64,000 nt of DNA, from contig NC_039358.1 of NCBI RefSeq assembly GCF_003573695.1, positions 17,732,637-17,796,636 of the forward strand. The letters run 5' to 3'. Origin of the DNA: Papaver somniferum (lineage: Eukaryota; Streptophyta; Magnoliopsida; Ranunculales; Papaveraceae). This document shows positions 49,311 to 61,563 of the stretch, piece by piece. The notes under the pieces are model-generated. The model worked only from the letters and a program-made list of their open reading frames with translations, ran no database searches and was not told the origin of the DNA. A program made the position numbers and the translations under genes. Numbering within the stretch: position 1 is the stretch's first letter; each line of letters opens with the position of its first letter.

Positions 49311-50193
49311 GATTTTGGACATATTTTCTACATGGGTTTTTCTCACATATGGGCTTGGTGGACATCTTGCTATTGGGTTTTGGGCTTTTGAATACTTGAC
49401 CTAATTTTGGAAGGGAGAAAAGCTACAAAAAGAAAAGTTTTCTACAACTTTTGTGATCACGTATTATTCTTGGAGCTTTGGAGATAGCTACAACTAGGGT
49501 TTGCTTTCGTTTATCTTTCATCTTCTTCAATTGTTTTATGATTATGATTATGATGAACTCCATTATTATGAGTAACTAAACTCAATTATTGGTTATGGGA
49601 TAAAAGTTGATTTCCAACATGTTATTTGATTCAATGAATTAGTTTTGTCTCAATACTTTATTGTTTATGTTTCATTATTAATAATGTCATATGATTTGAA
49701 TGCTAGTTTGTTTGAGTCCGGAATCAATTAGAACTTATTGCTCTTAGGGAGTTAAACTTAATTGTGCTTTTACACTTTAGGTTGCTTTCTAGGTAGATTT
49801 CACAATAGCATCTTTTAATGTTGTTTGTGATAAAATTGGGAAATAAACGGGATACTCTTGCGATCAAGATATCCTAGGACTTTTAGTAAATGAGAGATTA
49901 AAATTCCAATTCTAGTCATTGATGAAAATACATGTTTGTGAATGATACTATCGCATGACCAATATCTTCTCCTTATTGATTATTCAAATTATTTTATTTC
50001 TTTTGATTACTTTTATTGCTTTGTTTATTTAGATAAAAAAAATCCCCCCCTTTGGTTACTTAAGAATCTGAAAATTTGATAACAACAAAAGCCTCTCTGT
50101 GGGAACAAACTCTTTCTTATCACGTACTATATTTATATCTAGTTGAGTGAGAAAGTGAATTATTTTTGACGCATACGATAGCGATCAAATTTT

Positions 50194-50210
50194 TGGCGCC
50201 GCTGCCGGGG
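50194..50210 (+). other. Primer-binding site, tRNA-Asp type
   Basis: TGGCGCCGCTGCCGGGG, six bases past the LTR end. It is one base from the common Athila PBS TGGCGCCGTTGCCGGGG. Confidence 0.88.
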
Positions 50211-50332
50211 AAGCATACGGCTTATTATTAAGTTTTTAGTTTCTTATCATCATTTCTGCTTTCATATTTTCTTTTTGTTTTCTTGTCTTTTTTCTCACTT
50301 GTTTGCGAGAATTGTTTTCAGGTACCTAATCC

Positions 50333-53300
50333 ATGGCTTCTAAAGATTGGAACTATCCAAGGTGCGGGATAGCTACTCGAAAAGGCACAATACTCCAACC
50401 AAGTCAAGACACGACGGAAGAACAAGAGTTAGAAGTGGAAGAAGAATTACAACTAGAAGAAGAACAAGAGGTTCCATTTATAGAAGAACCACTAGTTGAA
50501 GAAGAAGAAGAAGAAGAAGAAGAAGAAACGGGTGATGCAAATCGTACACTCAAGGACTTGGCTTCTCATAGGCTTGATGCACAACGGTGGTGTATTGAGA
50601 CAAACTCAACCTTCGAGATCAATCCGGGGTTGATTAGAGAGTTACCGAAGTTTCATGGCATGGCAAATGAAGATCCATACAAGCATCTCATGGATTTCCA
50701 CAACGTTATCATGGCTATGCTTCCACCGGAGACTAATGCGGATGGAGCAATGTTGAAAGCTTTTCCATTATCTTTGGCGGACAATGCTAAGGAATGGTTG
50801 TATTATTTATCATCCGGAAGTGTCACTATATGGAACGGGTTAAAGAAACTTTTTCTAGAGAGGTATTTTACTGCGTCAAAGGCTACTCAAATTTGCAAAG
50901 ACATTTGTGGGATAAAGCAACACGTAGGAGAATCTTTGTATGAATGTTGGTTGCGATACAAGAGATTGGTGGCAAGCTGTCCACACCACCAATTTAGTGA
51001 CGTGATGATAATACAATAATTCTACGAAGGTCTCCAAACAAGTGATAGATATCTTCTTGATGCAGCGGGTGATGGTGCACTAGTGAACAAGACGGTGGCC
51101 CAAGCTACCGAGTTGATTGAAAGCATGGCTGCGAACTCGCAACAATTCTACACAAGAGGTGAACCAATGGTTAGGCGAGTGCATGAAGTTACGGATTCAT
51201 CATCACACCGTGATCAAAGGATGGATAACATGGAGCAAATGATGCAAAAGATGGTTGCGGTTATTTTACCTTCATATGGTGAAGAGTTGGAGCAAGCTAG
51301 TGCGGTCTTTCCAAATCAACAAAGACGGTACGATCCCTACTCCAAAACTTACAATCCAGGATGGAGAGATCACCCCAACTTTAGCTATGCAAACAAGCAA
51401 GGCGCGGTTCAACAACCTACATTCAACCTTTCGGGTGGATTTCAACCACAACAACAATAATTCCAGCCACAACATCAACAATTTCAGCAACCACAACAAT
51501 CGATGCAAAATCAAGGTTCCGATATCGATGCAAAGCTTCAAACTTTTATGCAAGGCATTTCTACCATGTTTAAGGAAAGTCAACAAGAAACTAAGAGTGC
51601 TATAAAGGAGTTGCAGACACAAATGGGCTCCATGGCGGTTGATATAAACAAATTGAAGGCACAAAATAGTGGGAAACTCCCTTCTCAACCTATTAACCCA
51701 AAAGAGGGTGTTAATGCTATTACGTTGAGAAGTGGTACACAACTTGTGCAACCCGAAGTTATTGATTCGGGCAAGGTGGAAACACCAAAGGAACCTGTTT
51801 TGGAGGAGAAGAGTGATGATTCTCCCCAAACTTCTGAGGTACCTATTCCTAACTCTAAAACTCCGGTTTCTACTTATGTTCCTCCTTTACCTTTTCCTCG
51901 CAGATTTGCAAGCTCCAAGAAGGCGGAACTAGAAAAGGAGATTTTAGACGTTTTAAAGAAGATTCATGTGAACATACCACTCATTGATGCGATCAAGCAA
52001 GTTCCCAAGTATGCAAAAGTGTTGAAGGACTTGTGTACCAATAAGCGAAGGCTCAAAGATAATGAAGTGCTAAGTATGGGGGAAAATGCTTCGGCAATCT
52101 TACAACACAAACTCCCACTGAAATGTAAGGATCCCGGTAGCTTTGACATTCCAGTCACAATTGGTAACACCACATTTAACAAAGCTATGTTGGATTTAGG
52201 TGCATCCGTTAATGTTATGCCTGCATCTATGTACAATTCACTTGAGTTAGGTCCTCTTAAAAAGGCTGGAATTGTATTGCAATTAGCCAATCGCTCTAAT
52301 GTTTACCCAATGGGTATTGTTGAGGATGTTCTTGTGCAGGTTAATCAACTTGTATTTCCAGCTGACTTTTGCGTGTTAGAGATGAATGAAGGGTCACCAG
52401 ACTCGTCTCTTCCATTGCTACTTGGGCGTCCCTTCATGAAAACGGCGAAAACCATTATTGATGTGGATAAAGGAACGCTAACTATGGAGTTTGATGGAGA
52501 AACAATACGTTTCAACATTTTCGAGACGATGAGATATCCTAGTGATGTCCACTCTTGTTTCTCCATTGATGTTATGGATACATTGGCACAACAAGTATTT
52601 GAATTGAATGGTGATGATGCTTTGGAAACCGTTTTGACTACATCCATGGATAATGGTGTAGAGTGTGGTAATGAAGTCAAGGAAACCCTTGGTGATCTTA
52701 ATTCACTACAAGGATGCCCAGAAACTCATAATATCTCTTTTATTTCTTTACCATGCAGTGATGAAAAGCTTGTACCTTCCATTGTTAAATCTCCAAAGTT
52801 AGAATTGAAACCTCTTCCCGATCACCTAAAGTACTTATACTTGGGTGACAAGGAAGATTTACCTGTGATTGTTTCTAACAAGCTTAGTGAATTACATGAG
52901 CAAAAACTTCTAAGGGTGCTAAGGAAGTACAAGACGGCCATAGGATGGATAATTGCCGATATCAAGGGTATAAGCCCTGCCGTGTGTATGCACAAAATCC
53001 GTTTGGAGGACGATGCAAAGCCTACAAGGGAAGCGCAACTTAGTTTGAACCCTCCCATGATTGAAGTTGTGAAAAAGGAGATACTAAATCTTTTGGACGT
53101 GGGTGTTATCTACCCCATATCCGATAGAAAGTGGGTGAGCCCGGTACAAGTAGTACCAAAGAAATCAGGTGTGACGGTGGAGAATGATAAGAACGAACTT
53201 GTGCCAACTCTTGTGCAAAACGGTTGGAGGGTTTGTATTGATTACAGGAAATTGAATGCCACCACTTGGAAGGATCATTTTCCATTGCCTTTTATTGATC

Positions 53301-55702
53301 AAATGCTTGAACGTTTAGCTGGACATTCTTATTATTGCTTCCTTGATGGTTATTCAGGTTACAATCAGATTATGATAGCGCCGGAGGATCAAGAGAAAAC
53401 CATTTTCACTTGTCCTTTCGGTACTTTTGCTTATAGAAGGATGCCTTTTGGCTTGTGCAATGCTCCAGCTACCTTTCAAAGGTGTATGGTAAGTATCTTC
53501 TCAGAATATGTTGAAAACATAATCGAAGTGTTTATGGATGACTTTAGTGTCTTTGGTGATTCATTTGACCTTTACTTGCACAACTTGTCATTAATCCTTG
53601 AACGATGTGTTGAAACAAATCTTGTATTAAATTGGGAGAAGTGTCATTTCATGGTAACTCATGGCATAGTTTTAGGCCATATAATATCTTCTAAAGGCTT
53701 GGAAGTCGATAAATCTAAAATAGACCTTATTCGTGCTTTAACCCCTCCCACTACGGTGAGGGAGATACGCTCTTTTCTTGGTCATGCAGGTTTTTATCGT
53801 AGATTTATCAAGGATTTTTCCAAGATAGCATCACCACTTTGCAACTTATTGCAAAAAGATATGGTTTTTAACTTTGATGAAAAGTGTATGGTGGCATTCA
53901 ATCGTTTGAAAGAACTTTTGATTTCAGCCCCTATCATTAAACCACCGGATTGGAGCAAGCCTTTTGAGCTCATGTGTGATGCAAGTGACTATGCGGTTGG
54001 TGCTGTGCTTGGGCAACGTGTGGGGAAGATACCTCATGTTATTTATTATGCTTCTAGAACGTTAAATGAGGACCAACAAAACTACACAACCACTGAAAAA
54101 GAGTTGTTAGCCATTGTTTTTGCTTTGGAAAAGTTTCGTTCTTATCTAATTGGTACAAAAGTTGTTGTCTTTTCTGATCATGTAGCGCTTAGGTACTTGA
54201 TAATGAAGAAAGAGGCGAAACCGAGGCTCATACGATGGATCTTGCTCTTGCAAGAGTTTGATATTGAAATCAAAGACAAGAAAGAAATTGAGAACACCGT
54301 TGCGGATCATTTGAGCCGTCTTGTTGTGGAAAAGGAAGCTATCCCATTGCGTGAAAGTTTCCCAGATGAGCAACTATTCTCAATTGCCTTTGAAGAACCA
54401 CGGTATGCTGACATTGTGAATTACTTGGTGTCTAAACAAATCCCAAAGAACTTGTCTCGTGCTGAGAGGGACAAACTTAAGAGGTTAGGGAACCAATACA
54501 TATGGTATGATCCATACTTATGGAAACAAGGTAGTGACCAAGTATTACAAAGGTGCGTTCCTGAATCCGAGTTTAATTCTATCTTGTCTTTTTATCACTC
54601 ATATGCTTGTGGAGGACATTTTGGGAGTAAGAGAACCGCTCACAAGGTACTTGAAAGCGGTTTCTATTGGCCAACCTTGTTTAAAGATGCATATATATTT
54701 TTTACAACTTGTGATAGGTGCCAAAGAACAGGCAATCTAGGTGCCCGAAATCAAATGCCACAAACTTTTATTCAATTTATTGAAGTTTTCGGTGTATGGG
54801 GTATTTATTTTATGGGTCCTTTTGTCAACTCTCATGTGAATTTTTATATCTTACTTGTTGTGGATTATGTTTCCAAATGGGTGGAAGCTAAGGCCACCCC
54901 GACTAATGATTCTAAAGTGGTTTCAGATTTTGTGTAAGCTACTATCTTTGCAAGGTTTGGAATTCCAAGAGCCATAATTAGCGATGGGGGTTCTCACTTC
55001 AAAAACAGGATCTTGCAAAGCTTGTTGAAGAAGTACAATGTGTCTCACAAGATTACCACACTTTATCATCCCCAAACAAATGGACAAGCCGAGGTTTCTA
55101 ACCGGGAGGTGAAATCCATTCTAGAGAAGACGGTGAACCCAACAAGGAAAGATTGGAGCATGCGACTTAATGATGCTTTGTGGGCTTATAAAACCGCATA
55201 CAAGACACCTATCAGGATGCCTCCCTTTAGGCTTGTGTATGGTAAACCTTGTCATTTACCCGTTGAAATTGAGCATAAGGCGTTTTGGGCTATTAAGCAA
55301 TGCAATATGGAGATGGATGGGGCTGGAAAGCAAAGGAATTTACAACTCCAAGAGCTAGAGGAGCTCCACAATGATGCATTTGAAAGCTCACGCATTTATA
55401 AGGAGAAAACGAAAGCATTTCATGATAACATGATTTCTAGGAAACAATTTTTCATTGGGCAGAAAGTGCTTTTGTTTAATTCTCGCTTGCATTTATTTCC
55501 GGGTAAACTAAGGTCACGTTGGATTGGACCTTTTATTATTACTAATGTGTTTTCTCATGGTGCAGTGGAAATTCGTGGCATAGCTACAGGCAAGGAACTT
55601 AAAGTTAATGGGCACCGGTTGAAACCATATTATGAGAATTTCACTTCCGAAGTGGTGGAAGGAGCTAACTTTGTGGATGCACTCCCTCTGGAGGAGGCAT
55701 AG
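50333..55702 (+). pseudogene. Athila-like gag-pol polyprotein, three in-frame TAA
   Basis: A single 1790-codon frame from ATG 50333 (MASKDWNYPR) to TAG 55702, interrupted by TAA at 51017, 51458 and 54935. Gag occupies about residues 1-400, with a Glu-run near 60 and a capsid-like core (residues 100-230). Protease [11 protein letters not shown] has its Asp near 621. RT has FMDD with Asp at about 1069-1070 and [13 protein letters not shown]. RNase H begins with [13 protein letters not shown], Asp near 1216. Integrase has an HHCC finger (CGGHFG...CDRCQRT, near 1420-1465) and ISDGGSHF for the second Asp. The first catalytic Asp is Tyr ([11 protein letters not shown], about 1492), so integration activity is lost. 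The basic integrase tail ([16 protein letters not shown]) is present. The two gag stops probably derive from CAA (Gln) codons. Confidence 0.92.
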
Positions 55703-56771
55703 AAAGCAAGGAGATAGTCGGGCTGACGACTTTAAACCAAGCGCTAAATGGGAGGCAACCCATAGGATGAGTATTTCTTGTCTTGTATTTATTTCTTGTT
55801 TTTTTAGTTTTCTTTTTTTTTTTTTTTTATTTTTTCTGATTTCTTGTCATTATCATTAGATTTCCCACCTTGACTTTCTTTGGACGATTCAATTTACATT
55901 GAGGACAATGTAAAGTTTAAGTGTGGGGGAGTGGTTAAGCATTTGCATTGTAAAATTTTTTTTTTTTTCAACTTTTGTGAAATAGTGAATAAGAAAACTC
56001 CAACTTGTGGTTAGTTTAGAGTCACATAGTATACATGTCGCTAAGATTACATCGAGATTCTCATAAGAGTGACTGAACTTAGAGATGACAGAGAACATGA
56101 TCGGGTTTCTTACTGTATGAGAGTTAAAGTTGGATTTAACCATCCCAGTGGCAAATGAGGTGCAGACTGAATTCGGTATTAGATTTGTGATCCCCTATAG
56201 TGGAGACTACCCATGTTATCATCATGAGAGGCACCGACCTTCATTTATAATGTGCTTTTAGAGTGTGTGTCACCGTACGTAAACTCCGGGTAGAATGGTG
56301 AGCTACCCAACCTCCCACCAATAGAAGCACTATTTTGATCTCTTGAGTGCTATTTTATCAATCATGAATGGTGACATCGAATTGCTAACTTACATACCAC
56401 TTGTAATCTTGTTCGCAGTTAGCACCATCCACTTTATCTCTCTCTACCAACAGGTCCATAGAAACACCATCATCATCAACAAGAGGAGCATCACAAATTC
56501 GAAGGAAAGTTGAAGACGTTTAAGGTTTACAAGCAACAGTACAGAAATGAGCAGATTTCAGATTAAGTATAGCAACAAGACAAGGAGCAGAATTTTTACA
56601 AGTTGAAGACTATTGTACAAGAGTGAATATTATCAAGATGAGATTCAAGAAGTTTATGATATCGAGACATACAAGTTGTGAGAATCGAGCGGTAAAGTAC
56701 TTACACCATGGCCTTTGTACTTGCATTTTTATTTTTATCTTTATTTTGTATTTGTATTATTTTCTCTTGTT

Positions 56772-56774
<3 letters not shown>

Positions 56775-56804
<30 letters not shown>
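56775..56804 (+). repeat. A-run of about 30 bases
   Basis: Uninterrupted A tract preceded by CTTGTTC and followed by GACAAGAG. It is a simple repeat; the exact length is prone to sequencing error. Confidence 0.9.
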
Positions 56805-56806
<2 letters not shown>

Positions 56807-57717
56807 CAAGAGAAAACTTTTATTAGGTTCATCATTAGTTTTCATAGTTTGTTTATTTTTATTTTTTATTTTATTTATATCAAAAACAAACAAAAAAAAA
56901 GGTGAAAAGTGAAAAAAAAAAATAAAATCATTATATCATATTTTGGTTTGTTTAGTTCGTATTTGGTTTTGTATTTATTCAATAAAGCCAATGGAATAAG
57001 AAATATCCGTAATGAAGTTTCAAGCAACAAGGAATTAGAGGAAAGAATCATCATTGTCAAGATTCTACGAAGTTCAAGAGTTGTCATCAAGAGTTGAGGA
57101 CCGAAGACGAAGATGAAGACACCGATTGAAGACCGAAGACGTTTCTATGGATGCTGTGAGAGTGGTGCTAGATGCACATCGAACGGATAACGAGGTAAGT
57201 AAGCATATTTCCACCTTCATTAAGTGGTTGATTTCCTTTCTTAGAGATCATCAGAAAAAGGGTTTTCAAAATGAATAAAAGATGTGGGTTTTCAAAACAA
57301 TTCGGAGGGTTTTTGCCTTCCTACTATTCAACGTGTTGCAGGATTATCTCTTCATTCCTACCTCGACACATGTGTGGCCCATAAAGAGCTGTTTATTATT
57401 GAGAGTAACTTCATAAAACCCTTTCTTGTGAGGCAAAGTCGAGGCTTTTGATCACTCCGAATCCGAATTTCTTTCGAGAAGGGATGGTTATTTCTCTCTC
57501 AACTTTTAAGGATGAGATTGTGTTCATTTATGTGTCTAACTTCTTATGAATAGTGTGCAAAATCTCTGTGTCTTCTTAGGGCATTGGATGCTATCATTAA
57601 AAAGAATTAGTAAGTTGGAAAAGCAGGTTTTGTGGGTATCTCTATTAAACCCTCATGAGAGTTGTATGCATACTCTAGAATAAATTTTGTTTGATTTGCT
57701 CGAGGACTAGCAAAGTC

Positions 57718-57733
57718 TAAGTGTGGGGGAATT
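57718..57733 (+). other. Polypurine tract of the Athila-like element
   Basis: TAAGTGTGGGGGAATT directly before TGATATGTGTTG, the start of the 3' LTR. It is the plus-strand primer for reverse transcription. It is nearly repeated about 1.8 kb upstream at 55918-55932. Confidence 0.8.
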
Positions 57734-60700
57734 TGATATGTGTTGTAAAACACCTAATTTTATATCAATGTTTATGCTTTCTTTGCTATTCTTCTTGTGA
57801 AATACGTATCTTATTGTTACTTTTGAGTTCATTAGGTGCAATGGAGTCATTCAAAGCAAAAGAAGGAAGAAAGCACTCTTTTGGAGCATAAGGGAAGAAC
57901 AGTCAATTCACATGCGAGTGGAAGCTATACCAAGCTAAGGTTATGAGCGAAAGAATGACAAAATTGTCATTTCATGGGCGAACACTATCTGGAGCCCAGT
58001 CAGGGTTAAGGGGCAACCTTGTTCATGTTTCAGAAATAAGGGATGCCATTTTGGTGGCCTGTATTAATCTGCAGGGTGTCGATAACAGTTTTGGTTCTTA
58101 CCCAACCCTGGGGCGTAATTATCCAACCCAGTTTTTCCAACCCTAGAATCGAAAGTCTCTCATTCATTTCGTTTTGAATCTGAAATTGAGAGGAACTGTT
58201 GTTGTTGTTTTGTCCGAGAGATAGAGAAGAATATCGGAAATTAAGAGACGAAGATAAGCATAAAGGTGATAATGTTGCTAAGATGGGGTTGGAGTTAAAT
58301 TGAGTTTTAAAGTGTTGATGATGGTTAGATCTCGTGGTGATTATGTAGAATTTCTGAAGTATAATGGATCGAGATCTGTGTTGGTGACGCTGTCGAAAAA
58401 TTAATGGGTTTGATTTAGAATACAAAGAACAGAGAAGAGATAAGGGTTTGAGTTGGTTTGAATTTGGTAGTTGGTTTGATGAGTTCTCGAGTTCAACAGA
58501 GACATAGAGAGGAGTTGCTGCTGGTGATTCTTGAGTGGGGGTTAGTTGTTGGTGCAGAATTAAAGCATTGGTGTTGAAATTGAAGATGGGTTATGTTCAT
58601 TTAAAGGTTCAGAAAGAGTTGCTGGTAAAGATTTAGAGCATTGGGAAGATTACAAGGGTTTTTGAGTCTGATTCCATAAGTTGTGGTTGTGCTTCATTGG
58701 CAGGGTTGAGTTAGATTGCATAGAATGGCTCGACAATTTGGAAGTGCAGTGCGAGATGGTTGAGCAGTAATGTGAAAGAACAAGGTGTTAGTGGAGTTTG
58801 CAGCTAGATAAACTGCAGAACTGAAGCTGTAGGTGTTGGTAATGTGTGTATGAGAATTGCAGGCATGTTGCAACTGTAATTGGCTAAGCTGCAGTTTGTT
58901 ACAGGGAATAGAGATTGAAGTTGTATAGAAGTGGTTCCAGTAAAGGCTTTTGAGACTTGCGAGTTAGATGGATGTTGGTTGAGTTACAAGGAAGCGAAGA
59001 TTGGATGTTCTTGCAAGTGAAGATTGGATGTTCTCGCAAATGGAGTTGTTGTTGCAGCTGAACTGAAGACTTGTTGCAATTGAATGAATGCAGGTATTGG
59101 TGCTATGTGTTGCAATGACCTGAGAAGGATATGAGTCTATGATGCAGCTACAATTAGTGCAGAGAAATGGGTTTGTGCTGATGATGTTCAAGTTGAGATG
59201 TTAATGGAGATCAGAATGAAGCAGGGAAAGAGCTACAAGTAGAGATCAGATGAGCATGAGCTAGTGGTGCCGTGTTATGTTGCAAAGGTTATGGAGTTGT
59301 GAATGGAATATCAGTCATGGGTGTACAAGGAAAGATTGGAGTTGCAGTTCAAGTTGCTGGTGGTATTGAATATGAATGATACTGCAGGTGGAGTTGTTGG
59401 TGTTAATGTTGCAGTTATGAACTATATTACAGGTGTATGTGTTGAGAGCTTCATGAAAATGGAGATGCATAATTGCAAGAATTGGCTGGACCTGACTTGC
59501 AGGTGGTGGCATCGAATCGCAGGTAGTTTACAGGGAGCAGTGTAGATAAATATGTAGGAATGAATGCAGCTGGATTTGGCAGTGATGCACAATGATTGTG
59601 CATCACAAGTTGGTTTGCCAAGAAGCAGTGATACACAATCATTGTGCATCAGCAAAGCTTTGGCCTGCAAAATGGTTGTGGCTTAACAAGTCAGCTGAGT
59701 TAGACTTAACTCAGACCTGACTCATCTGACTAGAACTGACTCACCTTGACTCGGTTGACCCGACCGATTTGACCCGTTGACCGGTGACCGGGCGGACTTT
59801 GCCGGTCACCTGAGCTGTTTTCCGGCGACGATTTTGGACATATTTTCTACATGGATTTTTCTCACATATGGGCTTGGTGGACATCTTGCTATTGGACTTT
59901 GGGCTTTTGAAGACTTGACCTAATTTTGGAAGGGAGAAAAGCTACAAAAAGAAAAGTTTTCTACAACTTTTGTGATCACGTATTATTCTTGGAGCTTTGG
60001 AGATAGCTACAACTAGGGTTTGCTTTCGTTTATCTTTCATCTTCTTCAATTATTTTATGATTATGGTTATGATGAACTCCATTATTATGAGTAACTAAAC
60101 TCAATTATTGGTTATGGGATAAAAGTTGATTTCTAACATGTTATTTGATTAAATGAATTAGTTTTGTCTCAATACTTTATTGTTTATGTTTCATTATTAA
60201 TAATGTCATATGATTTGAATGCTAGTTTGTTTGAGTCCGGAATCAATTAGATTAGTCTTCATCTCTATTGCTAGATTAGGGTTTTCAATACGAAATAGTT
60301 CTTTATCCCTGATTCTAAGTAGCATAGTGTGAGTAGTGCTTGTAGTGATATATCCCACTAATCACATATGAATCATAACCTTTGTTAAAACGAATTAGTG
60401 CTTTTACACGTTTGTTTGCATTGATTAGTCTTATTTCATAGAACTTATTGCTCTTAGGGAGTTAAACTTAATTGTGCTTTTACACTTTAGGTTGCTTTCT
60501 GGGTAGATTTCACAATAACTTCTTTTAATGTTGTTTGTGATAAAATCGGGAAATTAACGGGATACTCTTGCGATCAAGATATCCTAGGACTTTTAGTAAA
60601 TGAGAGATTAAAATTCCAATTCTAGTCATTGATGAAAATACATGTTTGTGAATGATACTATCCCATGACCAATATCTTCTCCTTATTGATTATTCAAATT

Positions 60701-60903
60701 AATTTATTGCTTTTGATTACTTTTATTGCTTTGTTTATTTAGATAAAAAAAAAACCCCCTCCCCCCTTTGGTTACTTAAGAATCTGAAAATTTGATAACA
60801 ACAAAAGCCTCTCTGTGGGAACGAACTCTTTCTTATCACGTACTATATTTATATCTAGTTGAGTGAGAAAGTGAATTATATTTGCACGGCTGACAACCGG
60901 TCA
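57734..60903 (+). repeat. 3' LTR of the Athila-like element (3170 bp)
   Basis: It is collinear with 47130-50187 with scattered substitutions. It contains about 190 bp (about 60247-60440) absent from the 5' LTR. Its last 19 bases (CACGGCTGACAACCGGTCA) do not resemble the last 19 of the 5' LTR (ACGCATACGATAGCGATCA), although both end TCA and AGTAG follows here. Confidence 0.85.
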
Positions 60904-60961
60904 AGTAGTTTGAGCCATCGAAGACTGGTGGTACCTTTATGAAGATAGAGTTTTTGTCCAT
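60904..60961 (-). pseudogene. Sirevirus gag, N-terminal piece (split element)
   Basis: The ATG at 60961-60959 opens MDKNSIFIKVPPVFDGSNY, the same start as in the array. It is cut by the Athila-like insertion after the Tyr codon region and resumes at 47129. The TSD AGTAG (60904-60908) is part of this coding sequence. Confidence 0.8.
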
Positions 60962-61014
60962 AGAGTCATATCGCTACAAACACAAACTTATAAGGTCTTA
61001 AAACGTGTTTGCCT

Positions 61015-61026
61015 GCTCTGATACCA
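61015..61026 (-). other. Primer-binding site of the split Sirevirus-like element
   Basis: The minus strand reads TGGTATCAGAGC, an exact match to the plant initiator-Met-tRNA PBS, two bases from the LTR end at 61029. Confidence 0.9.
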
Positions 61027-61028
61027 AT

Positions 61029-61563
61029 TGAAAAAGTGGGGGTCTAACAACCTCACCCAATAATTCGCTTAGCAATCTGTATGGATTAACTCCAATATAC
61101 TTTCAAGAGAATAAACTAGACAGTCAGACTCAATCTTAAGAAAAGTATATCAAGGAGTTATATCTCAATTTCTCGATTCAATACTTACTCAAGAAAATAG
61201 AAATTTGCGAGTCTAATTGAACACAAGAAGTTTTGGTAACGAGGAAACCGAAAAGGCAGAAAAACCCCGGGACCTAGTCCAGATTGAACACACACTGTAT
61301 TAAGCCGCTACAGACACTAGCCTACTACAATCTAACTTAGGTCTGGACTGTAATTGAACCCCAATCAATCTCATACTGATCCAAGGTACAGTTGCGCTCC
61401 TTAGGTCTCTGATCCCATCAGGATACTACACACTTGATTCCCTTAGCTGATCTCACCCACAACTAAGAGTTGCTACGACACAAAGTCGAAGACGTTAATA
61501 AACAAATATGTATCACACAGAAAAGTCTACAAGAATAGATAAATCTACCTCCCACAGAAATAT
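61029..61563 (-). repeat. 5' LTR of the split Sirevirus-like element, first part
   Basis: Homologous to 25830-26522 but with about 170 bp missing at about 61225, where GAACACAAG joins AAGTTTTGG. The intact LTR has ACAAAAGAA and CCAGAAGTTTTG at the two breakpoints. It is interrupted at 61563 by a solo LTR and resumes at 63965. Confidence 0.82.

Larger units (their letters stand above)
47130..50187 (+). repeat. 5' LTR of the Athila-like element (3058 bp)
   Basis: It starts TGATAGGTGTTGTAAAACAC and ends GATAGCGATCA. Compared with the 3' LTR it lacks about 190 bp after GAATCAATTAG (49737) and has one extra copy of a 45-bp repeat. An antisense 131-codon ORF (47426-47821) also exists in the other LTR but has no recognisable domain. 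Confidence 0.88.
55703..57733 (+). other. Non-coding 3' region of the Athila-like element
   Basis: No env-like ORF is visible. It contains T- and A-runs (about 55810-55829, 55960-55970, 56775-56804, 56922-56931). AAGTTTAAGTGTGGGGGAG at about 55914-55932 resembles the terminal polypurine tract. ORFs that read into the A-runs as poly-Lys are not genes. Confidence 0.6.
47130..60903 (+). mobile_element. Ty3/Gypsy Athila-like LTR retrotransposon, 13.8 kb
   Basis: LTRs 47130-50187 and 57734-60903, target-site duplication AGTAG (47125-47129 and 60904-60908) inside the Sirevirus gag. It has a tRNA-Asp-type PBS, one gag-pol frame at 50333-55702, and a 2-kb non-coding region where Athila elements may carry an env-like ORF. 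Orientation is opposite to its host element. The frame has three stops and a catalytic loss, so the copy is not autonomous. Confidence 0.9.

Noticed and set aside
54137..54373. Short opposite-strand ORFs within gag-pol regions
   Set aside because: Shadows of the coding frame on the other strand, without independent features.
56775..56804. A-run as a LINE/SINE or retrogene poly(A) tail
   Set aside because: No target-site duplication and no retroposon body upstream. It lies within the element's non-coding region.
56623..56912. ORFs reading through the A-run near 56.8 kb as poly-Lys
   Set aside because: Artefacts of the homopolymer; no conserved residues.
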